DNA of 61,942 nucleotides, taken from Nitrosomonas aestuarii. Lineage in GTDB: Bacteria; Pseudomonadota; Gammaproteobacteria; Burkholderiales; Nitrosomonadaceae. Position numbers and translations under genes: made by a program. Of this stretch, positions 35,996 to 44,866 are shown one piece after another. The notes under the pieces were generated by a model. That model did not search any database and was not told the origin of the DNA. It saw only the letters and a program-made list of their open reading frames with translations. Location of the stretch: positions 1-61,942 of the forward strand of contig NZ_QAAE01000016.1 in the NCBI RefSeq assembly GCF_003046585.1. Reading direction: 5' to 3'. Numbering within the stretch: the stretch's first letter is position 1; every line of letters begins with the position of its first letter.

Positions 35996-36817
35996 ATGAA
36001 ATTGCGTATACAGCACAAAACCCGCTACACCTATGATGATTTCGTTTTTCTTGAACCTCATTATCTTAATTTTTGCCCCCAACACCGATCTTACTTGCAA
36101 GTTGAAGAATTCGATCTCAAGGTAAGTCCTTTACCGGATGGCCTTTTCCCTTTATTAAATATTGAAAATGCATTGCAATATCAATGTTGGTTCGATAGAA
36201 CTGTAAATAGTCTTGAAATAAATGCGTTTATTAAAGTGAACACTACCAAGTTTAATCCGTTTGGTTTTTTTATAGACATGGATATTCTGCGTATGAATAG
36301 TCATGAACACTTTGGCTACTTGGATATAGAACACCCCATTTCATCGGAAATTGAAGATGCACTATTGCCGTTCCTGTCTGTTCCGCCTAATGAATTACTA
36401 ACACCCGTAAATAAAATTCTTCAATTGATCAACCAGAATTGGAGTTATTCGGCAAGATATACCGAAGATATACATGAACCTTCCGACTGCTTTCAAAAGA
36501 AAAGTGGGTCTTGTCGAGATCTGTCGTGGATGATGATCATCATGCTAAGATACTTGAAAATCCCCGCGCGCTTTGTAGGTGGATATGCCTTCAACCCAGA
36601 ATTGGGAGAGGGGCACGAGCTTCATGCCTGGGTGGAATTTCTGGCTCCAGGCGCTGGCTGGATCGGTGTGGATCCAAGTGCTGGTGTTTTTACCAATGAG
36701 ACATATATCCCTATTGCGGCAAGTAAGGATCCTAAAAAGACCTTGCCAGTATACGGCTCGTATAGAGGCAGTGTCAGTTCAAGACTGGAAGCCGAAGTGA
36801 AAATAATCGAGCTCTGA
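35996..36817 (+). CDS. Transglutaminase-like cysteine peptidase-fold protein
   Basis: A 273-residue cytoplasmic protein with an N-terminal beta domain (Bact_transglu_N type, IQHKTRYTYDDFVFLEPHYL) and a transglutaminase core. The triad is visible: Cys173 in GSCRDLSW, His210 in HELHAWVE, Asp226 in GVDPSAG. These proteins work as amide hydrolases or transferases and are standard partners of the ATP-grasp/alpha-E pair. Composition is more AT-rich than the flanking genes. It lies between the intact metallopeptidase gene and the decayed duplicate, so it was carried in or moved during the rearrangement. Confidence 0.85.
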   Translation: MKLRIQHKTRYTYDDFVFLEPHYLNFCPQHRSYLQVEEFDLKVSPLPDGLFPLLNIENALQYQCWFDRTVNSLEINAFIKVNTTKFNPFGFFIDMDILRMNSHEHFGYLDIEHPISSEIEDALLPFLSVPPNELLTPVNKILQLINQNWSYSARYTEDIHEPSDCFQKKSGSCRDLSWMMIIMLRYLKIPARFVGGYAFNPELGEGHELHAWVEFLAPGAGWIGVDPSAGVFTNETYIPIAASKDPKKTLPVYGSYRGSVSSRLEAEVKIIEL

Positions 36818-36945
36818 AAAGCTGTCATTAGCGACTAAATCAGTGAGTATGCCGTGTACTTCGAGCCCTAGTTTACCTGGCTAGTGACAAGGAAATCAAC
36901 AGCATGAACCACTTTGCTGGTGGTACATCTGCCAAGTTAAGAATA

Positions 36946-37839
36946 TTACATTTTACAGTAAGAAGGAATCCAGCTTTTTTCGATAATGTACCCAGGTAAA
37001 TAATTAAAATCAAATGATTCGCCGTCCTTAATCATTTGTTTTACGTCAAATAGTATGGCGATTTCTGGGATATCATTAAAGAACATTGTGTAGAATGGTT
37101 TTACTAACCATTTAGAGACGCACATTCCGATTGGACCGATAAAATTTCTACGTTGCCCAACATGGGCTACTTCATCAATGATAATTTCGTCGAGCAGTTC
37201 TATTAAGCGCTTCTGTACATCAGGTTCATCGACCAATAGTTCATTAATCAGATTATTCAAATGACAATAGTACGTAACGCCCATCAATTCAGTCACAAAT
37301 GCGGGTGCATTCATCAAGAATCCTGGAAATTTTGGAAATTGTTCATAGACTTTTTCTTTAAATGGGCTTAACGGCATCCACTCTATCTTATCCAGACCGC
37401 AAGTACGCAGCATTTCGTCAAACAAACGAACATGGCAAAATTCTTCGGCTAAATGCATGCGACTAATTTTGTCTTCAATCGACTTTGAATTAGCCATATT
37501 TGGCACAACATCCCAAGCACCTTTAATGCCAACCCATTCATGTCTGGCAAATTTATATATACCGGTTAACATTAATGTTGTCCGATCCAGAGTTTTGGGA
37601 TTGTCTTTCATATCAACATAATTGCGATAAAACATATCGGGATTGGGAAGTGGTATTCGTAGTTGTACTGGATTATCTTGAAAAAACTTTAACCGAGTGC
37701 GCTTATTTATCAAATCTTTATCATCTTCCAGTATTTTTCCATTGTGCCCCTGAGTAAAAAGCCAATAATTTTCAAAGTTCTCAATTCGTTCTTGTTTGGA
37801 TGCGGATGTAAAAATAGAACGGAATTTAGGTGTTTTCAA
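36946..37839 (-). CDS. Ferritin-like di-iron protein, uncharacterised
   Basis: A 297-residue protein with a complete set of ferritin-like di-iron ligands: Glu101 (FARHEWVG), Glu133 and His136 (AEEFCH), Glu184 (FVTELMG), Glu223 and His226 (DEVAHVGQRR). This is the E, ExxH, E, ExxH four-helix pattern of di-iron oxidases and oxygenases. No signal peptide is seen; a hydrophobic segment near 237-260 is weak. I do not recognise a specific family. It is AT-rich, on the opposite strand to its neighbours, inside the Anbu cluster. An oxidative modification step in the same pathway is possible but inferred. An imperfectly extended palindrome at 37977-37995 lies upstream. Confidence 0.7.
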   Translation of the reverse strand: MKTPKFRSIFTSASKQERIENFENYWLFTQGHNGKILEDDKDLINKRTRLKFFQDNPVQLRIPLPNPDMFYRNYVDMKDNPKTLDRTTLMLTGIYKFARHEWVGIKGAWDVVPNMANSKSIEDKISRMHLAEEFCHVRLFDEMLRTCGLDKIEWMPLSPFKEKVYEQFPKFPGFLMNAPAFVTELMGVTYYCHLNNLINELLVDEPDVQKRLIELLDEIIIDEVAHVGQRRNFIGPIGMCVSKWLVKPFYTMFFNDIPEIAILFDVKQMIKDGESFDFNYLPGYIIEKSWIPSYCKM

Positions 37840-37976
37840 AGATGATTCTCCAAGTTAGTTTTTCTACGAACTTGGAAGTATCATGAATGATACAGACGCA
37901 CAAAGCAATTGTATTTTTTCAGGACTAAGATCACTTAAATTTGTCTTGAATTCGTATAATAATTTATCCAGATATA

Positions 37977-37995
37977 AGCATATCCTGGATATGCT
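37977..37995. promoter_or_regulatory. Palindrome upstream of the di-iron protein gene
   Basis: agcatatcc-t-ggatatgct is a perfect 9-base inverted repeat with a one-base centre, 138 bases before the gene start. This is the form of a dimeric repressor site, but no known consensus is matched. Confidence 0.25.
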
Positions 37996-38104
37996 GCATG
38001 AACTGTTAAAGTTGTGCTGTTCCCGAAATTTACTATAAAACAGGGGGTTGTTATGATTGTTTGGCTGAATCCATCAGTCATTCTATCGCCATATGGTTAT
38101 AGAT

Positions 38105-38314
38105 AATGTTTTCGCACCAGCAATCGGATAGTCAGATGGTAAATGGTTACGTTACACTCGCCTCATTCGATGGCTGATGCCGATTGACTGTTGTTTTGAA
38201 TGCGCTTAACCGTAGTGGACATGATGATGCCTATCCCTTTGTTATTTCAAATATGTCGCTTCAACACGTGCACCAGATTGTGTCTGAAATCAGTCATCAG
38301 CCTTTGTCTGCTTG
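38105..38314 (+). pseudogene. Decayed duplicate of the metallopeptidase 3' end
   Basis: This stretch aligns with 35497-35735, the end of the metallopeptidase gene. Shared blocks include cgcctcattcgatg, gaatgcgcttaaccg, gatgatgc-tat-cc, tatgtcgct and ctgaaatcagtcatca. Relative to the intact gene it has several short deletions (for example after tcattcgatg and after cttaaccg), so it cannot encode protein. It ends inside the 3' end of anbu, the likely ancestral position of the gene. Upstream of 38105 no further similarity is seen. Confidence 0.85.
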
Positions 38315-39048
38315 AGTTCCCATTCAAACCGCGGTAACCGGCCGAGGGCGCGATGCATGCCTTCATTCCATTGTTTTTGCATCGATTTGTACATCGGTGA
38401 ATTGAATGTCAGTTTCTGATGATAAGGTGTTTTGATAACGTCACTGGTATGAATTGCCAGCTCCAGAGGCGGTCCTACTGAAATATTACTGCGGATAGTG
38501 GATTCCAAGGATACCAGTGCGCAACGTGCTGCATCTTCAAGAGAAGTGGCGGGCGTAATAATGCGGTCCAGAATAGGTTTGCCGTATTTATTTTCACCAA
38601 TCTGCAGATACGGGGTCTCTGGTGAAGCGCTGATATAGTTTCCCTGCGGATAAATTAAGTAAATTTCCGGGGATTGCCCCGCTATCTGCCCGCCCAGAAT
38701 GAAACTGGCTTCAGCTCCGCCACTACCGCTTTTTTCCAGCGCATCAGCATGTTGGCGTTGTTCTACCTGGCTGAGGTGACCAACATAATGTGCTACTTCA
38801 TGCAAATGCTTGCCTTTACGTAAACTGATTTTGCTATCCGGTTTTTCAAGATCGGTCCTGATATTATTCATGACAGCCTGCGAGGTCGCCAGATTGCCGG
38901 CTGTCAACAAGATACAGATGCGTTCGCCAGGCCAAACAAAAGTATGCATTTTGCTGTAGGTCGTAACGTAATCAACACCCGCATTGGTTCTGGAATCAGA
39001 AGCAAATACAAGTCCTTTGTTAACGCTGATTGCAAGGCAATAAGTCAT
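38290..39048 (-). CDS. Anbu proteasome-like peptidase
   Basis: A 252-residue Ntn-hydrolase, the bacterial proteasome-type peptidase Anbu. Removal of Met1 exposes the nucleophile Thr (MTYCLAISVNKG). With Thr as 1, Asp17 is in ASDSRTNAG and Lys32 in TYSKMH; LLTAGNLATSQAV follows as in proteasome beta subunits. Anbu self-assembles, and its substrates are not firmly known. It is divergent (159 bases) from the ATP-grasp/alpha-E pair, the usual partners of Anbu. Its 3' end overlaps the decayed metallopeptidase copy. Confidence 0.92.
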   Translation of the reverse strand: MTYCLAISVNKGLVFASDSRTNAGVDYVTTYSKMHTFVWPGERICILLTAGNLATSQAVMNNIRTDLEKPDSKISLRKGKHLHEVAHYVGHLSQVEQRQHADALEKSGSGGAEASFILGGQIAGQSPEIYLIYPQGNYISASPETPYLQIGENKYGKPILDRIITPATSLEDAARCALVSLESTIRSNISVGPPLELAIHTSDVIKTPYHQKLTFNSPMYKSMQKQWNEGMHRALGRLPRFEWELKQTKADD

Positions 39049-39207
39049 GGATTTTTAGCGATTGTGCAGTTTGTTTGATGGGTCGTAGTCGGTTGATCAG
39101 TAAAAAATTTAATAATTATAAAGGTTTGTGTTGTACTTTAAAATTATGTTATAAAAATAGGCATAATCTCCTCTCTTTCGATCGCATCATAACGCACAAA
39201 GGACACC

Positions 39208-40662
39208 ATGGCTATTCGCTGGGGAAGTTACAAGGTAAAAAATCTGTATGATGAATTGCTGCGCGCAACCGGACGCCCGAGACCTGCTGCACAGGTTTTG
39301 TGCAGTTATTTGCGTGCCTTGAAAGACACCGAGATTGAAGAATATAAAGTTGCGGCAGAATCCGCTATCCATGTAATGGGCATTTCATTCACTGTCTATA
39401 CCGAAGAAGAAGGTTCCATAGATCGTGTCTGGCCATTTGACATTATTCCACGCATTATTGATAAGCGTGAATGGTTGCAGGTTGAGGCAGGACTTAAGCA
39501 GCGCGTTCAAGCACTCAATTTATTCATTAATGATCTCTATCATCAACAACGCATCGTTAAAGATGGTATTTTCCCGGCAGAATTACTGGAAGATTCGAAA
39601 AACTTTCGTCCGGAATGCGTAGGTGTTAACCCGCCGTATGGCATCTGGGCGCATATCTGCGGTTCTGATCTGGTGCGCGATAAGGACGGTACGTTCTATG
39701 TGCTGGAAGACAATTTGCGCGTGCCCTCGGGTGTGTCTTATATGCTTGAGAACCGTCAGGTGATGAAACGGTTGTTTTCCGAGATGTTCGAACAATACAA
39801 CATCCTGCCGGTCGACGATTATGCATCACAGCTTTATGACACCCTGGCTGCTTTGTCGCCACGTCCCGGTGATCAACCTGAAATTGTTGTGTTGACGCCT
39901 GGCATCTATAATTCAGCCTATTTTGAACATGCTTATCTGGCGCAGCAAATGGGTGCAGAACTGGTTGAAGGGAGCGATTTGACGGTCGACAAAAACAATG
40001 TTGTACACATGCGCACCATTGAAGGGCTGACACGTGTCGATGTTATTTACCGCCGTGTCGATGATTTGTTTCTCGATCCCGAAGCGTTTAGTCCAGATTC
40101 TTTGCTGGGCGTGCCTGGGTTAATGCGTGCCTGGAAGTCCGGCAAGGTGGCCTTGGCGAATGCACCGGGTGCCGGTGTTGCAGACGATAAGGTGGTTTAT
40201 GCCTTTGTGCCCGAGATCATAAAATATTATCTGGATCAGGATCCCATACTGCCTAATGTGCCCACTTATAAATGTATCGATAAACAGGAACGCCAGCATG
40301 TCATCGAGCATATTCATGAAATGGTCGTGAAACCAGCGAATGAATCCGGTGGATACGGCATGTTGATTGGACCCCAGGCCAGCAAAGAAGAGCGTGAAAA
40401 ATTTGTGCGACTGATACGCCGTGATCCGCGTAATTATGTCGCGCAGCCGATGCTGACGCTCTCAACCGCACCCACCCTGATAGGGAATCGTGTTGAGCCG
40501 CGCCATCTGGATTTGCGTCCCTTTATTCTGAGTGGAGAACAAATCAGTGTGACAACCGGTGGCCTGACACGCGTGGCATTACGCAAAGGCTCCACAGTGG
40601 TTAATTCGTCACAAGGCGGCGGCAGCAAAGATACCTGGATTGTAGATATGGAGGCGACATGA
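39208..40662 (+). CDS. Circularly permuted ATP-grasp protein (COG2308)
   Basis: A 484-residue cytoplasmic protein of the circularly permuted ATP-grasp family, predicted to form an amide or peptide bond using ATP. Family blocks: RVWPFDIIPRII, NPPYGIWAHICGSDLVRD, FYVLEDNLRVPSGVSYMLENR, VEGSDLTV, IYRRVDDLFLDP, NAPGAGVADDKVVYAFVP, VVKPANESGGYGM, VEPRHLDLRPFIL and GLTRVALRKGS. The alpha-E gene overlaps by 4 bases, and the two probably function together. The start at 39208 (MAIRWGSYKVKNLYDEL) follows an ACAAAGGACACC ribosome site. Confidence 0.92.
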   Translation: MAIRWGSYKVKNLYDELLRATGRPRPAAQVLCSYLRALKDTEIEEYKVAAESAIHVMGISFTVYTEEEGSIDRVWPFDIIPRIIDKREWLQVEAGLKQRVQALNLFINDLYHQQRIVKDGIFPAELLEDSKNFRPECVGVNPPYGIWAHICGSDLVRDKDGTFYVLEDNLRVPSGVSYMLENRQVMKRLFSEMFEQYNILPVDDYASQLYDTLAALSPRPGDQPEIVVLTPGIYNSAYFEHAYLAQQMGAELVEGSDLTVDKNNVVHMRTIEGLTRVDVIYRRVDDLFLDPEAFSPDSLLGVPGLMRAWKSGKVALANAPGAGVADDKVVYAFVPEIIKYYLDQDPILPNVPTYKCIDKQERQHVIEHIHEMVVKPANESGGYGMLIGPQASKEEREKFVRLIRRDPRNYVAQPMLTLSTAPTLIGNRVEPRHLDLRPFILSGEQISVTTGGLTRVALRKGSTVVNSSQGGGSKDTWIVDMEAT

Positions 40663-41585
40663 CAATGCTTTCCCGCGTTGCCAACAGGATTTACTGGATG
40701 GCGCGTTATCTGGAACGGGCCGAAAATACTGCGCGGTTGATCAATGTCAATACGCACTTGTTGTTGGATTTACCCAAAAAAGTGCGGTTGGGCTGGGAGC
40801 CGATTGTAGATATTACAAGTCACCGTGATTACTTTTATAATCTGTATGAAGAAGCCGACGAACGCAACGTGATACGTTTTATGGTATCGGATATGCGTAA
40901 TCACGGCTCGATACTCAATTCCTTGCATATGGCGCGTGAAAATACCCGCACCATTCGCGATATTATTCCACGCGAAGTATGGGAACAGGTTAATACACTT
41001 CATCTGACTACAAAAACCAATGCCAAAAGCGTTATTACACAACGCCATCGATATGACTACCTGCGCTCTGTCATTTTAGGCGTGCAGACTATCAGTGGTA
41101 TGCTGGCGGGCACCATGACGCACAATGAAGGTTATGATTTTCTACGTATGGGGCGCAATCTGGAACGTGCGGATATGACGACGCGCATTATTGATGTGCG
41201 CTCTGCCACGTTGTTGCCGGATATGCCTGAGGATTTGACGCCGTTTGAGAATTTACAGTGGGTGAGTGTGCTCAAGTCACTGACTGCTTATCAGATGTAT
41301 CGGCGTGAAATACGGCAACGTATTCGAAGAGCGGATGTTTTGAAATTTTTACTCCAGGAAGAACGCTTTCCCCGTTCATTTTATCATGCCTTATGCCAGG
41401 TAAGCACTTGCCTGAATAATCTGCCACGCAACGAAAAAACATTGCAAATGCTTACAAAACTGCAAACAAAACTGCTGCAAACAAAATTACAGGAATTCGA
41501 CCAGCAAAAACTGCACGTGTTTATTGATGGACTTCAGCTTGGGGTAATCAGGATCAACAACAGCATCAGTGAAAACTATTTTTAG
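40659..41585 (+). CDS. Alpha-E domain protein
   Basis: A 308-residue all-helical protein of the alpha-E family (COG2307). It begins MLSRVANRIYWMARYLERAE, the conserved opening, and has RENTRTIRDIIPREVWEQVN and DFLRMGRNLERADMTTRIID, also conserved. Its biochemical role is unknown; it always accompanies the circularly permuted ATP-grasp gene and may modify or carry the substrate. The start ATG at 40659 overlaps the ATP-grasp stop. The tail carries a short QTKLLQTKLQ repeat. Confidence 0.92.
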   Translation: MTMLSRVANRIYWMARYLERAENTARLINVNTHLLLDLPKKVRLGWEPIVDITSHRDYFYNLYEEADERNVIRFMVSDMRNHGSILNSLHMARENTRTIRDIIPREVWEQVNTLHLTTKTNAKSVITQRHRYDYLRSVILGVQTISGMLAGTMTHNEGYDFLRMGRNLERADMTTRIIDVRSATLLPDMPEDLTPFENLQWVSVLKSLTAYQMYRREIRQRIRRADVLKFLLQEERFPRSFYHALCQVSTCLNNLPRNEKTLQMLTKLQTKLLQTKLQEFDQQKLHVFIDGLQLGVIRINNSISENYF

Positions 41586-41982
41586 CAGATTGTGACATAT
41601 TCATATTCAGTATTCTGAGACAATCAATGTAAGGCGGAGCTGGCGGTAAAATTCCGCAAATAGATTTTGTAAAAGACTGAGAGTTGAACCAAAGGGTGGG
41701 GCACATGAAGTGCCAAGCGGAATGTCGGGTTAATGCATCAGAATGCGCATTTTAAACCATATGTTAGCTCCGATATTGTCAGTGCAGCTGAGTGTTAGTT
41801 TGCTTTCAAAGCTCCTCAGTGACAGTTTCAGGGAATATTCACCTGTAAGCATATTTTTGAAAAAGCATACTTTTTTCTCTATCGATTCTTTTTTCTGGCA
41901 TTTTTGCATTATCAGATCAAAGTCATCCAAGTCTGTATCTAAAATCACTTTTTTCTATCTAATTACCAGGATTACACACAAA
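41586..41982. other. Leader region upstream of mgtE
   Basis: Nearly 400 bases with no gene. The mgtE frame stays open back to 41743, but that stretch has no MgtE similarity and is T-rich. I looked for a magnesium-responsive (M-box) leader and did not recognise the consensus. Confidence 0.4.
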
Positions 41983-43347
41983 ATGACAGAGCAGGAAAAG
42001 GCAGCACCCGAAGCGTCGAAACTTTCCTTGGATCAGGTTTTTATTCTGCTTGAACAACAGGATTACGATCAATTAAGGTTGCTATTGGATCAAACACACC
42101 CGGGACAGTTGGCGGATCTCCTGGAGGCCATGCCGCCTAAGAAACGCAGGCAATTGTGGGATTTGATATCCGAATCCCAGGAAGCTGAAACGCTGGCGTT
42201 TTTGCATGATGAAGTACGCAATAGCTTGATTGAGGAAATGCAGCCAGAGGAGGTGGTTGCGGCTGCAGAACAGATGGATGTTAATGATCTGGCATATATG
42301 ATTGAAGAATTGCCGGAGCATATCCGCCAATCCATCGAGGAAAAATTATCTGATGAAATTCGTGAACACCTGGAAACCAACCTGTCTTTTGAAGAGGGTA
42401 CCGCAGGCCGTTTGATGAGTCAGGATGTGATTACTGTCAGAAATGATGTCACGCTTGAAGTGGTATTGCGTTATCTAAAGCTGCACGAAGATCTGCCGGA
42501 ATATACCGACGGATTAATGGTGATTGATAGAGAAGGGTTTTATCAGGGAAAGCTGCTATTGAACACAGTACTGACGAGAAATAAGAATCTGCTGGTCAAA
42601 GAAGTCATGAACTCACAGCATCAGGCTATTTTAGCGACGACTGATGAACATGATGTCACACTTTTTTTTGAACAGTTTCATTTTATTTCTGCAGCGGTTG
42701 TAGACGAAAACAATCTTTTGCTGGGTCGAATCAAACTGGATGATGTCATTCAAATTTTACGTGCAGAAGCCGATCATGCTCTGATGGGGAGAGAAGGTCT
42801 TGACGAAGAGGAAGATTTGTTTGCGCCCGTTATCAATAGCACCAAACGCCGCACCGTGTGGCTGGGTATCAACCTGATCACGGCATTTCTGGCTGCCTGG
42901 GTCATTGGTATGTATACCGATACGCTGGATAAAATCGTTGCACTGGCAGTATTGATGCCTATTGTCGCCAGCATGGGCGGTATAGCCGGCAGCCAGACGC
43001 TGACATTAACCATCAGAGGATTGGCGCTTGACCAGATTACCAGTGGTAACCGTTTCTGGCTGGCGCGTAAAGAAGTTATGATCGGTATTTTGAACGGTAT
43101 GTTATGGGCAGTGGTGATAGCATTTTTATCCTGGGTCTGGTTTCAGGATGCCGGTATCAGTCTGGTTATAGCCGCTGCAATAACCATTAATCTGATTGCG
43201 GCGGCGGCCTCAGGCATTGCGATTCCATTGATCCTGGAACGCATGCGCATAGATCCTGCGCTCTCCGGAGCGGTTATTTTAACGACTGTGACAGATGTGG
43301 TTGGTTTTATGAGTTTCCTGGGGTTGGCGACCTATTTTCTGTTATAA
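41983..43347 (+). CDS. mgtE: Magnesium transporter MgtE
   Basis: A 454-residue magnesium channel. The N-terminal MgtE_N helical domain (ADLLEAMPPKKRRQLWDLIS, MQPEEVVAAAEQMDVNDLAY) and two CBS domains (TAGRLMSQDVITV, VKEVMNSQHQAILATT) form the cytosolic magnesium sensor. About five membrane helices follow from WLGINLITAFLAAWVIGMY to SFLGLATYFLL, with the pore segments MPIVASMGGIAGSQTLTLTI and VILTTVTDVVGFMSFLG. The start is the ATG at 41983 (MTEQEKAAPEASKLS), since the longer frame to 41743 is not family-like. Confidence 0.93.
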   Translation: MTEQEKAAPEASKLSLDQVFILLEQQDYDQLRLLLDQTHPGQLADLLEAMPPKKRRQLWDLISESQEAETLAFLHDEVRNSLIEEMQPEEVVAAAEQMDVNDLAYMIEELPEHIRQSIEEKLSDEIREHLETNLSFEEGTAGRLMSQDVITVRNDVTLEVVLRYLKLHEDLPEYTDGLMVIDREGFYQGKLLLNTVLTRNKNLLVKEVMNSQHQAILATTDEHDVTLFFEQFHFISAAVVDENNLLLGRIKLDDVIQILRAEADHALMGREGLDEEEDLFAPVINSTKRRTVWLGINLITAFLAAWVIGMYTDTLDKIVALAVLMPIVASMGGIAGSQTLTLTIRGLALDQITSGNRFWLARKEVMIGILNGMLWAVVIAFLSWVWFQDAGISLVIAAAITINLIAAAASGIAIPLILERMRIDPALSGAVILTTVTDVVGFMSFLGLATYFLL

Positions 43348-43453
43348 AGGACCGCGAGGGCCGATCCACTGCATGGACGGTTTATAGATTCATGGAAATG
43401 AATAGTCGGCCATAATTATTTATCATTTAACGAATAAGCAGTGAATAGTCACC

Positions 43454-44785
43454 ATGTCCGGATCAGGCACACAAATAGCTGCTGATGGCAAAGCGGATTC
43501 TCTGGCGGCGCTTGCGACCAGCAAATCTATACACCAAAAAATTTTAATTCGCTTGTTTTGGGGGTGGCTGTTACTTTGTGTCTTTATAGGCGGTGCGGTT
43601 TTTTGGTTAGAAGTCAACCGCTTTCAACAATTTGTGCATGAACTTGCATTGAAAGAATCGGCATTATTAAGCAGTCAATTCTCCTCAGATCTGCAGGAAC
43701 GCGATAACTTTACCGAACAATCCCTGACAGATTTGGCGCAACAGCTTGTAGATCAGCATTTTCTCATTGTCGAACTGTATGATCTCAATAAACAGCTTAG
43801 AATTGAAGCCATTCGATCAGGTGAGGAAGCGACCGAGCGCTGGATTGATCGTTATCGCCATCAATTTCCCCGGCAGGGTGAGTTTTCCCGTGAATTTCAT
43901 TTTACAGATGGCAGGCTGTTGTTGGTCATGCTGGTTCCGCTGACAGGGGGCGGCAATATCCCTGTGGGCTATTTTGAAGGTATTTATCAAGTTGATCAAC
44001 GAACAATGGATTCGATCAAGTATGAATTGCTGCGAACATTGTTTTTTGTGACCATCAGTATTACTTTTACAACAATATTGATGTATCCGGTTATTCTGGT
44101 GTTGAATCGCGGATTGATCCGGCTGTCCGACGATCTGTTGAAGGGGAATCTTGAGCTGATGAATGTACTGGGTTGCGCTATTGCCGAGCGCGATGCGGAT
44201 ACCAATAGCCACAATTACAGGGTAACCTGCTATGCACTGCGGTTGGGCGAAGCAATCGGATTGCCGCATGCGGCAATGCGCAATCTGATTATGGGTGCTT
44301 TTTTACATGATGTCGGCAAGATTGGCATCCGTGATCCGATTTTGCTTAAACCCGGAAAATTGACGCCGCAGGAATATGAAATCATGAAAACGCATATTTC
44401 GCTGGGTGTGGACATCCTGAACCAGTCAAGCTGGATCAGCGGGGCACGGGATGTTGTCGAGTCTCATCATGAAAAATACGATGGCAGTGGCTACCCGCAA
44501 GGACTGAAAGGTGAGGCGATTCCTTTGAATGCACGAATATTCGCTATCGCCGATGTATTTGATGCGCTGACTTCCAGACGTCCTTATAAAACGCCGTGGC
44601 CGGTAGAACAAGCGATTCATTTTTTAGTGCAAAAAAGCAGCCAGCATTTTGATCCAGAATTAGTTGATATTTTTGTAGTTATTGTGCCGGCAATATACGA
44701 TGAGTTACATAGCGTGCCGGAAAAACAAATGGTGTCTATGCTGCAACAGCGTATTGCCCGTCATTTTGTGACGATTGTCACTTGA
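43454..44785 (+). CDS. Membrane HD-GYP phosphodiesterase
   Basis: A 443-residue inner-membrane protein with an N-terminal helix (ILIRLFWGWLLLCVFIGGAV), a periplasmic sensor region to about 195, a second helix (LLRTLFFVTISITFTTILMY), then an HD-GYP domain. Metal and catalytic motifs are HDVGKIGI (about residue 285), HHEKYDGSGYPQGLKG (the GYP motif) and DVFDALTSRRPYK. HD-GYP enzymes hydrolyse cyclic di-GMP. It probably links an unknown periplasmic signal to c-di-GMP level. Single gene after mgtE, with a 106-base gap. Confidence 0.9.
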   Translation: MSGSGTQIAADGKADSLAALATSKSIHQKILIRLFWGWLLLCVFIGGAVFWLEVNRFQQFVHELALKESALLSSQFSSDLQERDNFTEQSLTDLAQQLVDQHFLIVELYDLNKQLRIEAIRSGEEATERWIDRYRHQFPRQGEFSREFHFTDGRLLLVMLVPLTGGGNIPVGYFEGIYQVDQRTMDSIKYELLRTLFFVTISITFTTILMYPVILVLNRGLIRLSDDLLKGNLELMNVLGCAIAERDADTNSHNYRVTCYALRLGEAIGLPHAAMRNLIMGAFLHDVGKIGIRDPILLKPGKLTPQEYEIMKTHISLGVDILNQSSWISGARDVVESHHEKYDGSGYPQGLKGEAIPLNARIFAIADVFDALTSRRPYKTPWPVEQAIHFLVQKSSQHFDPELVDIFVVIVPAIYDELHSVPEKQMVSMLQQRIARHFVTIVT

Positions 44786-44866
44786 CTAGTAGACTTGAAT
44801 CCAATGATTAATTCAGATACTTTAAAGCGTTGGTTTTTTCTTCCCATCAACTCTGCACATTTGAAC

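Noticed and set aside
41743..41982. N-terminal extension of mgtE
   Set aside because: No MgtE similarity; T-rich sequence. The ATG at 41983 matches the family start.
41586..41982. Magnesium-sensing M-box leader upstream of mgtE
   Set aside because: I did not recognise the consensus elements.
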